Assembly (NCBI GenBank): GCA_023422005.1
Contig: JAEZSC010000153.1
Coordinates: 1-9,471, forward strand
From: Bacillota bacterium
Lineage (GTDB): Bacteria > Bacillota > Clostridia > Christensenellales > UMGS416
DNA length: 9,471 nt
Direction of reading: 5' to 3'
The position numbers were made by a program, and so were the translations under genes. The notes beneath the pieces were generated by a model. It was not told where the DNA came from. It did no database searches and saw only the letters and a list, made by a program, of their open reading frames with translations. This document shows, piece after piece, positions 1-7,032 of this stretch. The stretch's first letter is position 1. The number at the start of each line of letters is the position of its first letter.

Positions 1-339
1 AACCCCGTGGAGCAGTGCCACCGCATCACCGTGGAGCAGATGGCCATACTGGAGCCTGCCGCCGCCGAGGTCGTGATCGCCATGTGCGCCACGATCATGA
101 AGGAGGCGCTGGACGAGGCCATCCGCCGCGGCGTACCCGAGGCCGCCGCCCGCTCCTTCCTGTTGGGGCACATCCAGATCCCGCTGGCCATCGTGCTCAA
201 GAGCAGCAACCCCTTCTCCGACGCCGCCCAGATCGCCGTGGCCTATGGCAAGCGCAAGGTGCTGCGCGATGATTGGAAGAAGGTATTCGAGCCCGAGAGC
301 ATACAGGAAGTGCTGCGCGAGATGTTACACTTGGCATAA
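1..339 (+). CDS. 3' end of a gene with a phosphogluconate-dehydrogenase-C-like (PGDH_C) domain
   Basis: The frame is open from base 1, so this is the last 112 codons of a gene that begins before the window. A GTG at 7 is internal rather than a credible start, as no ribosome binding site can be seen. The visible part is helical and contains CHRITVEQMAILEPA, a GVPEAAARSFLLGH segment and a C-terminal DDWKKVFEPES motif. From memory these match the C-terminal domain of the phosphogluconate dehydrogenase (decarboxylating)-like / D-apionate oxidoisomerase-like family (PGDH_C), which follows an NAD(P)-binding Rossmann domain. That would make it a soluble dehydrogenase or isomerase of sugar-acid catabolism. 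The substrate cannot be inferred because the catalytic N-terminal part is outside the window. It ends in TAA shortly before a strong terminator. The family call is moderately sure; the exact enzyme is unknown. Confidence 0.62.
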   Translation, partial: NPVEQCHRITVEQMAILEPAAAEVVIAMCATIMKEALDEAIRRGVPEAAARSFLLGHIQIPLAIVLKSSNPFSDAAQIAVAYGKRKVLRDDWKKVFEPESIQEVLREMLHLA

Positions 340-356
340 CAGGCCATACGCTGTTG

Positions 357-390
357 AAAGCCCGCCGTCTGACCGACGGCGGGCTTTTCT
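357..390 (+). terminator. Rho-independent terminator after the PGDH_C-like gene
   Basis: A perfect 13-bp stem (357-369 pairs with 375-387) encloses a 5-base loop (TGACC) and ends in a short T-rich run (CTTTTCT). It lies 17 bases after the stop codon at 337-339. The stem is self-complementary in the AAAGCCCGCC...GGCGGGCTTT style. It could also act on leftward transcripts from the convergent small gene ending at 461, although the T run on that side is only three bases. Confidence 0.9.
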
Positions 391-460
391 AATCATAATA
401 TAGAGGATAACTCAGGATGGAGAGAGGATTCGCAAACGATTGGAACTCTAAAAGGTCATT

Positions 461-640
461 TTAGCCTTCCTGCGTTTGTTCCTTCTTCACATCGATGGCA
501 ATGACTTCATATGCATCCGAGTTGACCTTTTTCCTTGCAATCGTGCCGGCCGCATAAGTGCTTCTCAACAAGGATGCCGCATACATCTTATATTTTTCCT
601 GGCCCATCAGATGCGGCACGTTTTTGCAAAGCACTTTCAT
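461..640 (-). CDS. Small hypothetical protein, 59 aa
   Basis: The start is the ATG at 640, chosen because AAGGAG lies 10 bases upstream on the minus strand; the longer reading from 688 would overlap the upstream gene and has no better site. The product is basic, begins MKVLCKNVPHLMGQEKYKMY, and ends with a charged KKEQTQEG tail. It shows no signal peptide, transmembrane segment or cysteine motif that would identify it. The gap to the stop of the membrane GAF-like gene is only 16 bases and both run leftward, so they are probably co-transcribed from the promoter at 1520-1548. I do not recognise the family. It could be an accessory partner of the membrane protein or a lineage-specific small protein. 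Confidence 0.7.
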   Translation of the reverse strand: MKVLCKNVPHLMGQEKYKMYAASLLRSTYAAGTIARKKVNSDAYEVIAIDVKKEQTQEG

Positions 641-656
641 ATCCAAGAGACTCCTT

Positions 657-1478
657 TTACTTAAAGATATGCGGCACTGTATGCTCAAGTGTCAGGCAGA
701 AATCGGTAACATTATCGCACCATATGTTCTTTTCTGCCTTATGGATGGCGATGGGCTCCTGGCTGTCAAAGCTGATGACGGCCACAACCTTGTCCTGCTC
801 ATTGAACAAAGGAAAGCACAGGCAGAATCTTGTATTGCGTGTGTGATCCTTCTGATATCCGGTCAGATGGTATACCGAATCCGCCTTGCGCAGGTCCTCT
901 TCATACAGCATGTCCTTATCGGTATAGCACTTTCCCACCAGTCCCTGAGCGTTATCGCCTGTGTGAAAGTATAACCCCTCTGGGGCGCTGTTACAACGAA
1001 AGCCATTGATGTTCTTGAGTTTGAGCACGGTTCGGAACAAAAGAAGCCTCTTTTTCCTTGCATCACCGCCTGCGCTCACGACAGAAACGATCTTGTGTCT
1101 GGGCAGATATACACGTATGTTGATGCTTGGGTATTTGGTCTTGACATCCTCTTCCAGTTTGTACTGAAACTGATCCCGCAGGAATTTGAGCAGACCGTCA
1201 CGTTCGGCGATGGCTCTGCATTCCCGTTCCTTGTTCAGTATCATATAGACCTGCAACGGAATGGCCGTAAACAGAACGCTGGCCAGCCAGAGGCAATCTT
1301 TGATGAGGGCGATATCCTTATTGACCGCCGCTACACCTTGGCTGCTGTCGATGGAAAAAACCGTGATCAAAAAGGGATCGGGCAATATGTATGCCTTGGC
1401 CAGATAGCCAAGGATGGCCGGGATGAAAGCGATGACGATCGTTGCGAAGTGCTTCGCCCATATTGTCCGCTTCTTCAT
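657..1478 (-). CDS. Two-TM membrane protein with a C-terminal GAF-like domain, 273 aa
   Basis: The N terminus is positively charged (MKKRTIWAKH) and followed by a hydrophobic segment at about residues 11-32 and a second at about 60-82. A charged, possibly coiled-coil linker at 83-112 precedes a soluble domain at about 115-270. The soluble domain has features of a GAF fold: GLVGKCYTDKDMLYEEDL at 179-196, then an FCLCFPLFNE strand and KVVAVISFDSQEP, the typical strand before and after the ligand pocket. By membrane rules both termini should be cytoplasmic, giving a membrane-anchored small-molecule or redox sensor. No kinase, GGDEF or other output domain is present. ATG at 1478 has only a weak ribosome binding site (GAGAG). 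It is AT-richer than rel, which suggests acquisition. The GAF assignment is by motif pattern only; ligand and role are unknown. Confidence 0.75.
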   Translation of the reverse strand: MKKRTIWAKHFATIVIAFIPAILGYLAKAYILPDPFLITVFSIDSSQGVAAVNKDIALIKDCLWLASVLFTAIPLQVYMILNKERECRAIAERDGLLKFLRDQFQYKLEEDVKTKYPSINIRVYLPRHKIVSVVSAGGDARKKRLLLFRTVLKLKNINGFRCNSAPEGLYFHTGDNAQGLVGKCYTDKDMLYEEDLRKADSVYHLTGYQKDHTRNTRFCLCFPLFNEQDKVVAVISFDSQEPIAIHKAEKNIWCDNVTDFCLTLEHTVPHIFK

Positions 1479-1493
1479 ATTACTCTCATCAAT

Positions 1494-1516
1494 CTTATAA
1501 AGATATGACCTATAAG
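1494..1516. promoter_or_regulatory. Inverted repeat CTTATA-N11-TATAAG at the transcription start region
   Basis: A 6-bp inverted repeat (1494-1499 with 1511-1516) overlaps the expected transcription start (about 1513) of the leftward membrane GAF-like gene, whose -10 box ends at 1520. The position suits a repressor operator or a small 5' leader hairpin. Six AT-rich base pairs can occur by chance, so this is only a candidate. Confidence 0.3.
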
Positions 1517-1519
1517 ATC

Positions 1520-1548
1520 ATCATATCAACAATGCCATATGGGTTCAA
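1520..1548 (-). promoter_or_regulatory. Sigma-A-type promoter of the membrane GAF-like gene pair
   Basis: On the minus strand TTGAAC (1548-1543) is followed after exactly 17 bases by TATGAT (1525-1520), directly preceded by TGA, which gives an extended -10. The predicted start near 1513 leaves a leader of about 35 bases before the ATG at 1478. This indicates that the pair is expressed independently of the upstream recJ-apt-rel operon. Confidence 0.7.
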
Positions 1549-1606
1549 TGTGATAATATGACGAAAAAGAGCAAATAGAACGGAGACAAGGATTCTAGGA
1601 GCTATT

Positions 1607-3769
1607 TCACGTACCCCGATATACGTCGATCATCTCGGGCATCTTGCGGAACCCCTTGGCCAGCGCCTCCAGCTGCTGCTTGTCCTTAATCTGCACCAGC
1701 AGCGCCATGGACGCCACGCCCTTGGCGTTCACCTTGGCGTTGAATTCGATCATCTGAGCGTCGTTGGCGTCGATGACCTTGTAGATCTCCACAACCAGAC
1801 CGGGGCGGTCATAGGCCTGCAGTTGCAGGCGGGCGCGATAATCGCTGGCGGCGTCGTCCTCCCAGGCCACATCGATGAAGCGGCTGGGGTCCGAGGAAAT
1901 ATCCAGTATGTTCGTACAGTTCTTGCGGTGCACGCTGACACCCCGGCCGCGGGTGATGAAGCCCACGATTTCATCGTGGGGCACCGGGTTGCAGCACTGG
2001 GCGAAGCGCACCAGCATGCCCTTGTGGCCCTTCACGACGATGCCGCGGCTGTCGGTGTCCTTCTTTTTGGCGTGCCCCTCAGTGCCGGCGGTCTGGGCGA
2101 TCTCGGCCCGCTGGGCCTTTTGCTCCTTGCGGTATTCGGCGGCCAGGCGCTGCAGAATCTGACCGGTGGAGATGCCGCCATAACCCACGGCGGCGTACAT
2201 GTCCTCCACGCTGTTGAGCGTGAACTTCTTGAACACCTTGTTGAGCCAGTCGGGCTTAAGCAGCTCGCCGAACACGAAGCCTGCGCGCTTGGCGGCCTCC
2301 TCCAGCATGTCCTGGCCCTTTTCGATGTTCTCGTCCTTGTATTCCTTTTTAAACCATGTGCGGATCTTGTTGCGGGCCTGGGGTGTCACGACGATATTGA
2401 GCCAATCGCGGCTTGGGCCCCGGCTGGTGTTGGATGTGATAATCTCCACGATGTCGCCGGTCTTAAGCTCGGAATTCAGGATGACCATCTTGCCGTTGAC
2501 CTTGGCGCCCACACACTTGTTGCCTACGGCGGAATGGATCATGTAGGCAAAGTCGATGGGCGTGGCGCCCCGGGGCAGGTCCACAACGTCACCCTTGGGC
2601 GTGAACACGAACACCTCGGAGTTGAACAGATCCATCTTGAGCGTGTCCATGAACTCGCGGGCGTCACGGGTCTCGTTCTGCCATTCCAAAATCTGTCGCA
2701 GCCACGCCAGCTTGTCGTCAAACTTGGCGTCGGTTTGGGTCTCCTTGTATTTCCAGTGGGCGGCAATGCCGTATTCGGCGGTGCGGTGCATGTCCCATGT
2801 GCGGATCTGCACCTCAAAAGGCGCGCCACCTCGGCCGATCAGCGTCGTGTGCAGCGATTGGTACAGGTTGGGCTTGGGTACGGCGATGTAATCCTTGAAG
2901 CGGCCGGGCAGCGGCCGCCACAGCGTGTGCACGATGCCCAGCACGCCATAGCAATCCTTGACGTTGTCCACGATGACGCGCACGGCCAGCAGGTCATAGA
3001 TCTGCTCGATGGTCTTGTGCTGCTGTTTCATCTTGCGGTAGATGCTGGCGTAGTGCTTCAGGCGGCCCTCGATGGTCGCGGTAATGCCGCTTTCCTTGAG
3101 GCGCTCGTCGATGTAGGCGATGATCTGGTTGATCTCCTCCAGGCGGCTGGAGCGCTCCTCGTCCAGGCTGCGCTCCACCATTGCGTAGCCTTCGGGGTCT
3201 ATGAACTTGAGCGACAGGTCCTCAAGCTCCCATTTGATGCGGAAAATCCCCAGGCGGTGCGCCAGGGGAGCAAAAATGTCCTGGGTTTCGTGGGCCACGG
3301 AGAGCTGCTTTTCCCGGGGACAGGCGTCCAGCGTGCGCATGTTGTGCAGGCGGTCGGCCAGCTTCACGAGGATCACGCGGATGTCCTCGCTCATGGCCAG
3401 CAGCATCTTGCGGATGCTCTCTGCCTTGCGCTCCTCGCGGCTCTGGTACTCCACCTTGCCCATCTTGGTCAAGCCATCCACAATCAGCGCAATCTCGGGG
3501 CCAAAGAGCTCCCTTACCTGCTCGATGACCGTGTCGGTGTCCTCCACGACGTCGTGCAGCAGACCCGCGGCGATCGTCGCGGTGTCCATCTCCATATCCA
3601 GCAGAATGGTGGCCACCTGGCACGGGTGGGTGAAGTAGGGCTCGCCGCTTTCGCGGACCTGGCCTGCATGGGCCTTTTGAGCGTACTCGTACACCCGCAG
3701 CAGCAGAGCATTGTCCAGCCGCGGGTTTTCGTTGCTCTTGAGCCTTTCCAGCAGCCCGTTCAACGGCAA
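1607..3769 (-). CDS. relA: Bifunctional (p)ppGpp synthetase/hydrolase, Rel family, 720 aa
   Basis: This cytoplasmic, ribosome-associated enzyme makes (p)ppGpp from GDP/GTP and ATP during starvation and hydrolyses it again. All domains of a long RSH protein are present. The HD hydrolase has HAGQ at about 34, THP at 47-49 and LLHDVVEDTD at 70-79. In the synthetase domain, GRLKHYASIYRKM lies at 235-247 and RFKDYIA at 290-296. TGS is at about 386-446, a Cys/His zinc-finger-like region at about 585-620 (QCCNP, HRKNC) and ACT at about 648-718. RFKD is the RXKD signature of bifunctional enzymes, against EFDD in monofunctional RelA, and the HD motif is intact, so both activities are expected. Two TTG starts are possible: 3769 lies 1 base after GGGGG, while 3763 has 7-base spacing and is the better start by ribosome binding site. 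The gap to apt is 5 or 11 bases. Confidence 0.97.
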   Translation of the reverse strand: MPLNGLLERLKSNENPRLDNALLLRVYEYAQKAHAGQVRESGEPYFTHPCQVATILLDMEMDTATIAAGLLHDVVEDTDTVIEQVRELFGPEIALIVDGLTKMGKVEYQSREERKAESIRKMLLAMSEDIRVILVKLADRLHNMRTLDACPREKQLSVAHETQDIFAPLAHRLGIFRIKWELEDLSLKFIDPEGYAMVERSLDEERSSRLEEINQIIAYIDERLKESGITATIEGRLKHYASIYRKMKQQHKTIEQIYDLLAVRVIVDNVKDCYGVLGIVHTLWRPLPGRFKDYIAVPKPNLYQSLHTTLIGRGGAPFEVQIRTWDMHRTAEYGIAAHWKYKETQTDAKFDDKLAWLRQILEWQNETRDAREFMDTLKMDLFNSEVFVFTPKGDVVDLPRGATPIDFAYMIHSAVGNKCVGAKVNGKMVILNSELKTGDIVEIITSNTSRGPSRDWLNIVVTPQARNKIRTWFKKEYKDENIEKGQDMLEEAAKRAGFVFGELLKPDWLNKVFKKFTLNSVEDMYAAVGYGGISTGQILQRLAAEYRKEQKAQRAEIAQTAGTEGHAKKKDTDSRGIVVKGHKGMLVRFAQCCNPVPHDEIVGFITRGRGVSVHRKNCTNILDISSDPSRFIDVAWEDDAASDYRARLQLQAYDRPGLVVEIYKVIDANDAQMIEFNAKVNAKGVASMALLVQIKDKQQLEALAKGFRKMPEMIDVYRGT

Positions 3770-3774
3770 TCCCC

Positions 3775-4290
3775 CTAGAATTTAATGGCCGAAAACACGT
3801 CGTAGGCCTCCAGCAGCTCGCGCCCGGAGTACATTGTCATCTCCATGGCGAAGCACACGCACACGATCTGGGCGCCCATGCGCTCCAGCAGCTGGCATGT
3901 GGCCAGCGCCGTGGAGCCGGTGGCCAGCAGGTCGTCCACGACGACGACTTTCTGACCGGGCAGCACGGCGTCCCTGTGCACTTCCAGCGTGTCGCTGCGA
4001 CCCTGTTCGATCTGGTATTCGTAGCGGTAGACTTCGGCGGGCAGGCGGCCTGGGCGGCGCACAGGCACAAAGCCCGCCCGCAGCATGTAGGCCAGCGGCG
4101 CGCCGATTAGATAGCCGCGGGCCTCCGGGCCGGCCACCAGATCGATGCCCTTGTCCTTGAGGTGCTCATGCATGCGCTCCAGCAGCTCGGCATAAGCTTC
4201 TCCATCCTTGAGCAGCGTCGTGATGTCGCGGTAGCGGATGCCCGGCATCGGGAAATCCTGTACAACCCGTATCTTGTCCTTCAGGTTCAT
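3775..4290 (-). CDS. apt: Adenine phosphoribosyltransferase, 171 aa
   Basis: Apt converts adenine and PRPP to AMP and pyrophosphate in cytoplasmic purine salvage. The start is the ATG at 4290 (MNLKDKIRVVQDFPMPGI), with AAGGAGG nine bases upstream. A longer in-frame reading from a GTG at 4365 overlaps recJ, has no ribosome binding site and would add 25 residues with no counterpart in the family. The N-terminal FPMPGIRYRDIT is typical of Apt. The residues GPEARGYLIGAPLAY precede the catalytic region, and the PRPP loop VVVVDDLLATGSTA is intact near residues 115-128. The length equals the usual 170-175 residues. It lies between recJ and rel, as in many Firmicutes. Co-transcription of AMP salvage with (p)ppGpp metabolism places purine supply and alarmone synthesis in one unit. 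Confidence 0.96.
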   Translation of the reverse strand: MNLKDKIRVVQDFPMPGIRYRDITTLLKDGEAYAELLERMHEHLKDKGIDLVAGPEARGYLIGAPLAYMLRAGFVPVRRPGRLPAEVYRYEYQIEQGRSDTLEVHRDAVLPGQKVVVVDDLLATGSTALATCQLLERMGAQIVCVCFAMEMTMYSGRELLEAYDVFSAIKF

Positions 4291-4306
4291 GTCCGGCAAC
4301 CTCCTT

Positions 4307-4321
4307 GCGGCCGGGGGCCGC
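4307..4321 (-). promoter_or_regulatory. Small GC hairpin directly before the apt ribosome binding site
   Basis: In the recJ-apt gap, the leftward transcript carries GCGGCC-CCC-GGCCGC, a perfect 6-bp stem with a 3-base loop. It is immediately followed by AAGGAGG and nine bases later by the apt ATG. There is no T tract, so it is not a terminator. It could limit ribosome access, act as a processing or stability element, or be a by-product of high GC. Confidence 0.35.
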
Positions 4322-4357
4322 TGCCTGATTTTCAAAAGTATCTCTGTCGTATGCGTG

Positions 4358-6859
4358 CTACCCACCTGTGGGCAGGCCTATGTTGCGCCCCTGGGTTCGC
4401 ACAGGGGATTCCACGCCACCGTCGGCGGATGGGTCATATCCTGAGGCTGTCAGCACCCGCCATGTGGGGCTGTCATTCAGGTCCGCCCTGCCCCGCCGGT
4501 CCCCCGGCGCGAACCACGGGCTCTTGTCCAGCTGCCGCAGCAGGCCCAGCTCGCAGAACACCCGCGCCGCCAGCTCCGCCAAACAGGGGTTGGGTTCCCC
4601 CTGCGGGCGCCATTCCAGCAATTCCAACGGTTGGCCGGCGGCCAGCGTGTCGCGCATCCGCCGGTAGAGCTCCAGCAGCGCCTCGCGCTGTAAGCTTGCG
4701 CATACCTGCGGCGGATGGTTAACCTTTATTATATCGCTATTTTCATCCAGTTTCAATTGGCCCGCAAGCGCCATGCCCAGCGGCCCGTCGAACACGAACA
4801 CTCGCGCCCATCGCCGGGCAGGCAGCGCCGTGCCGGGATAGAGCACCACAGCGTTCTCGCCGCGGGCGGCCTGAGGAGCATCCCCCACGGCGAAGTGGGC
4901 GCGCTCCAGCGTGCCGGCCTGCCCCAGCGCCGCCAGCACAGCCTGGGCGCTGCCTCGGGTGAAGCACAGCGACAGCGCGCCAAAGGGGCTGCGCTGCGCC
5001 TCCTGCGTGAGGAAATCCAGCGCCCCGTCCCACTCCATGTCCCTGCCGCCGACAGGCTCCGCCTGCTTGGGCAGCGCCGGCAGTGGGTGGGCACGGCGCA
5101 GGGCAGCATCACAGGATTGCCAGCTCTGGGGCGGGCGTATATGCTCCACCAGAGCCTGCAGCCGCTGGCGGCCCTGCCATTCGTTGATCTCCGGCACGGC
5201 CAGCACGTCGCAGCTGGGCTGCGCCGCCAGCCAGCCCGCGGCGTCGCCCTGGCGGAAGGCGATGGCCTCCAGCCCACCGGCCCCCAGCCGCAGCCGCAGG
5301 TGTTTGCCATCGGCGGTGCGGCTGGCGCCGGCGCAGGCCGCACCCCGCAGCAGGAATACCGGCCGGGGGTTGCCGTATCCGGCAGGCTCCAGGGCGTCCA
5401 GGTCCGCCGCCAGCTCCCGGCTCAGCTGCTCGGCGGTCAGCTCCGCGTCATAATAGCGCAGGGGCAGGAACAGCTCGTCGTCATAGGTCTCGCGCAGATG
5501 GCTGTTGAGGGCACGGCGCAGCGCGTCAAGCCGGTCTTCGGCCAGCGCGCATCCCGCCGCCTGTTCATGGCCGCCGTAGCGGGCGAAGAGCGCCTCGCAG
5601 TGCTTGAGCGCCCGGTGCAGGTGCACGCCGGGCACGCTGCGGCCGCTGCCATAGAGCAGCGCCGGGCCGTCGTCCGCGCCGTCCACATCGGGCTGGCCTT
5701 CGGGGTCGTCGTGGCCGTGGCCGCCGCGGCCAAACAGCAGCGTGGGCCGGTGGTAGCGCTCCACGATGCGCGATGCCACGATGCCGGTGACACCGGTGTT
5801 CCAATGGGGCTGGTACAGCACGATGGCCCGATCCCGGGCGAAGTCATAATCCGCTTCTATCATGGCCAGTGCCTCGGTCAGTATGGCGTCCTCCACGGCC
5901 ATGCGCTGGCGGTTGTCGCCATCCAGCTCTTTGGCGGTTGCCGTGGCAGCCGCCGGGTCGGCGCTCAGCAGCATCTCCACGCTCTTGGCGCTGTGGTCCA
6001 TGCGCCCGCCGGCGTTGATGCGCGGCCCCAGCGCGAAGCCGATGTGGCCGCTGCGCACGGGCTTGCCCGAGAGCCCAGCCACCTCCCGCAGCGCCTGTAT
6101 GCCCGGGCGCTGCCCGGCATTGATGAGCGCGAGGCCCATGCGCACGATGGCCAGGTTCTCATCGGCCAGCGGCACGATGTCCGCCACTGTGGCCAGCGCC
6201 GCCAGATCGGCAAAGCGCACAGCCTCCCGCGGTCCCCGCAGCGCCTGCACAACCTTGAGCGCCACACCGGCGCCGCACAGGCCGGTAAAGCCGTAGCCCT
6301 GCCCCGGCCGCTTGGGGTTGACCACGGCCAGCACGTCGGGCAGCGTGTCGGGGCACTCGTGGTGGTCGGTCACCACGACGTCCATGCCCAGCTCCCAGGC
6401 CTGTGCCAACTCCGCGCCGTTGGTCACGCCGCAATCCACGGTCACCAGCAGCTGCGTGCCGGCCAGGCTCTGTATGGCGGCGGCGTTCACACCGTAACCT
6501 TCGCTGTGCCGCGAAGGGATATAGTAGCCCACATCGGCGCCCATCTCCCGCAGCGCCGACACCATCAGCGTCGTGGCGCACACGCCGTCCACATCATAGT
6601 CGCCGTACACGGTGATGCGCTGGCCCTCGTCCACTGCCCGCCGGATGCGCTCCACAGCGCGGTCCATATCGGCAAGGCCAAAGGGGTCCCGCAAGTATTC
6701 CACTCCCGCGCCGAAATAACGCCGGCCATCCTCGGCGCTGGTCACGCCGCGGCCGATGAGCACCGACGCCGTCACCTGCGTAACGCCCAACTCCCTGGCC
6801 AGGCTGGCTGCGGCAGTTGGGTCCGCGCCGGCGTTGCGCTGCACATAACGAAAAAGCAA
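4358..6859 (-). CDS. recJ: Single-stranded-DNA-specific 5'-3' exonuclease RecJ, 833 aa
   Basis: RecJ degrades single-stranded DNA 5' to 3' in recombination and mismatch or base-excision repair, with Mn2+/Mg2+ at a DHH phosphoesterase centre. Visible motifs are YGDYDVDG at 85-92, VDCGVTN at 141-147, VVTDHHECPD at 162-171, LGPRINAGGRMD at 277-288, WNTGVTGIVASR at 353-364 and the DHHA1 signature GGHEQAAG at 429-436. These form the complete catalytic core. An OB-like region and a roughly 230-residue C-terminal extension follow; Firmicute RecJ is typically long (about 750-800). The start is TTG at 6859, with GGGAG eight bases upstream. An unusual Gly/Asp-rich insertion lies at about 377-402. The gene heads the recJ-apt-rel operon; 67 bases separate it from apt. 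Confidence 0.96.
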   Translation of the reverse strand: MLFRYVQRNAGADPTAAASLARELGVTQVTASVLIGRGVTSAEDGRRYFGAGVEYLRDPFGLADMDRAVERIRRAVDEGQRITVYGDYDVDGVCATTLMVSALREMGADVGYYIPSRHSEGYGVNAAAIQSLAGTQLLVTVDCGVTNGAELAQAWELGMDVVVTDHHECPDTLPDVLAVVNPKRPGQGYGFTGLCGAGVALKVVQALRGPREAVRFADLAALATVADIVPLADENLAIVRMGLALINAGQRPGIQALREVAGLSGKPVRSGHIGFALGPRINAGGRMDHSAKSVEMLLSADPAAATATAKELDGDNRQRMAVEDAILTEALAMIEADYDFARDRAIVLYQPHWNTGVTGIVASRIVERYHRPTLLFGRGGHGHDDPEGQPDVDGADDGPALLYGSGRSVPGVHLHRALKHCEALFARYGGHEQAAGCALAEDRLDALRRALNSHLRETYDDELFLPLRYYDAELTAEQLSRELAADLDALEPAGYGNPRPVFLLRGAACAGASRTADGKHLRLRLGAGGLEAIAFRQGDAAGWLAAQPSCDVLAVPEINEWQGRQRLQALVEHIRPPQSWQSCDAALRRAHPLPALPKQAEPVGGRDMEWDGALDFLTQEAQRSPFGALSLCFTRGSAQAVLAALGQAGTLERAHFAVGDAPQAARGENAVVLYPGTALPARRWARVFVFDGPLGMALAGQLKLDENSDIIKVNHPPQVCASLQREALLELYRRMRDTLAAGQPLELLEWRPQGEPNPCLAELAARVFCELGLLRQLDKSPWFAPGDRRGRADLNDSPTWRVLTASGYDPSADGGVESPVRTQGRNIGLPTGG

Positions 6860-6888
6860 AATGGCTGCTCCCTGTCGAGAATTGGTTT

Positions 6889-6918
6889 ATTATATCAAAC
6901 ATGCCGCATGCCGGACAA
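6889..6918 (-). promoter_or_regulatory. Promoter of the recJ-apt-rel operon
   Basis: On the minus strand a perfect TATAAT (6894-6889) is directly preceded by TGA (extended -10). A weak -35 box, TTGTCC (6918-6913), lies 18 bases upstream. Predicted start about 6882 gives a leader of about 23 bases holding the GGGAG ribosome binding site and the TTG start at 6859. No attenuator or riboswitch fits in so short a leader. Confidence 0.65.
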
Positions 6919-6965
6919 GGAAAAGCGGGCAGCGAACCGCGTCCTTCCAGCGGCATCAATGGCGT

Positions 6966-6994
6966 TTGAGTTTTATTGGATTTCATATTATACT
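6966..6994 (+). promoter_or_regulatory. Promoter of the PNPOx-like gene
   Basis: TTGAGT (6966-6971) and TATACT (6989-6994) are separated by exactly 17 bases in an AT-rich stretch. The predicted start near 7001 gives a leader of about 32 bases that includes AGGAGG at 7020-7025. It is arranged back to back with the recJ promoter, with about 48 bases between the two -35 boxes. Confidence 0.65.
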
Positions 6995-7032
6995 GTTCAT
7001 ACCAATATACACATTTTTTAGGAGGCATACGT

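Noticed and set aside
416..463. 15-codon open frame beginning ATGGAGAGAGGATTC between the first terminator and the small gene
   Set aside because: It is very short, overlaps the stop of the leftward small gene and lacks a convincing promoter; nothing distinguishes it from chance.
1520..1562. Imperfect inverted pair TCATATCA / TGATAATATGA around the GAF gene promoter
   Set aside because: It needs a one-base bulge, is AT-rich and overlaps the promoter boxes; not distinguishable from chance.
1549..1606. Possible terminator after rel (TAGAA...TTCTA followed by CTTTTT)
   Set aside because: Only about five AT base pairs around a 12-base loop; too weak to call as an intrinsic terminator.
1607..3769. 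Idea that rel might be a monofunctional synthetase or hydrolase
   Set aside because: HD and VEDTD hydrolase residues and the RFKD synthetase signature are all present, so a bifunctional enzyme is the simplest reading.
1823..3778. Long 651-codon open frame on the plus strand opposite rel
   Set aside because: It is antisense to a gene with all Rel domains intact; its long openness follows from GC-rich codon structure and its composition (H, V, L, G rich) resembles no protein.
4715..7021. Very long 768-codon open frame on the plus strand opposite recJ
   Set aside because: It mirrors recJ in the antisense direction, has biased Arg/His/Gln/Ala composition and no ribosome binding site or domain; RecJ motifs on the other strand are decisive.
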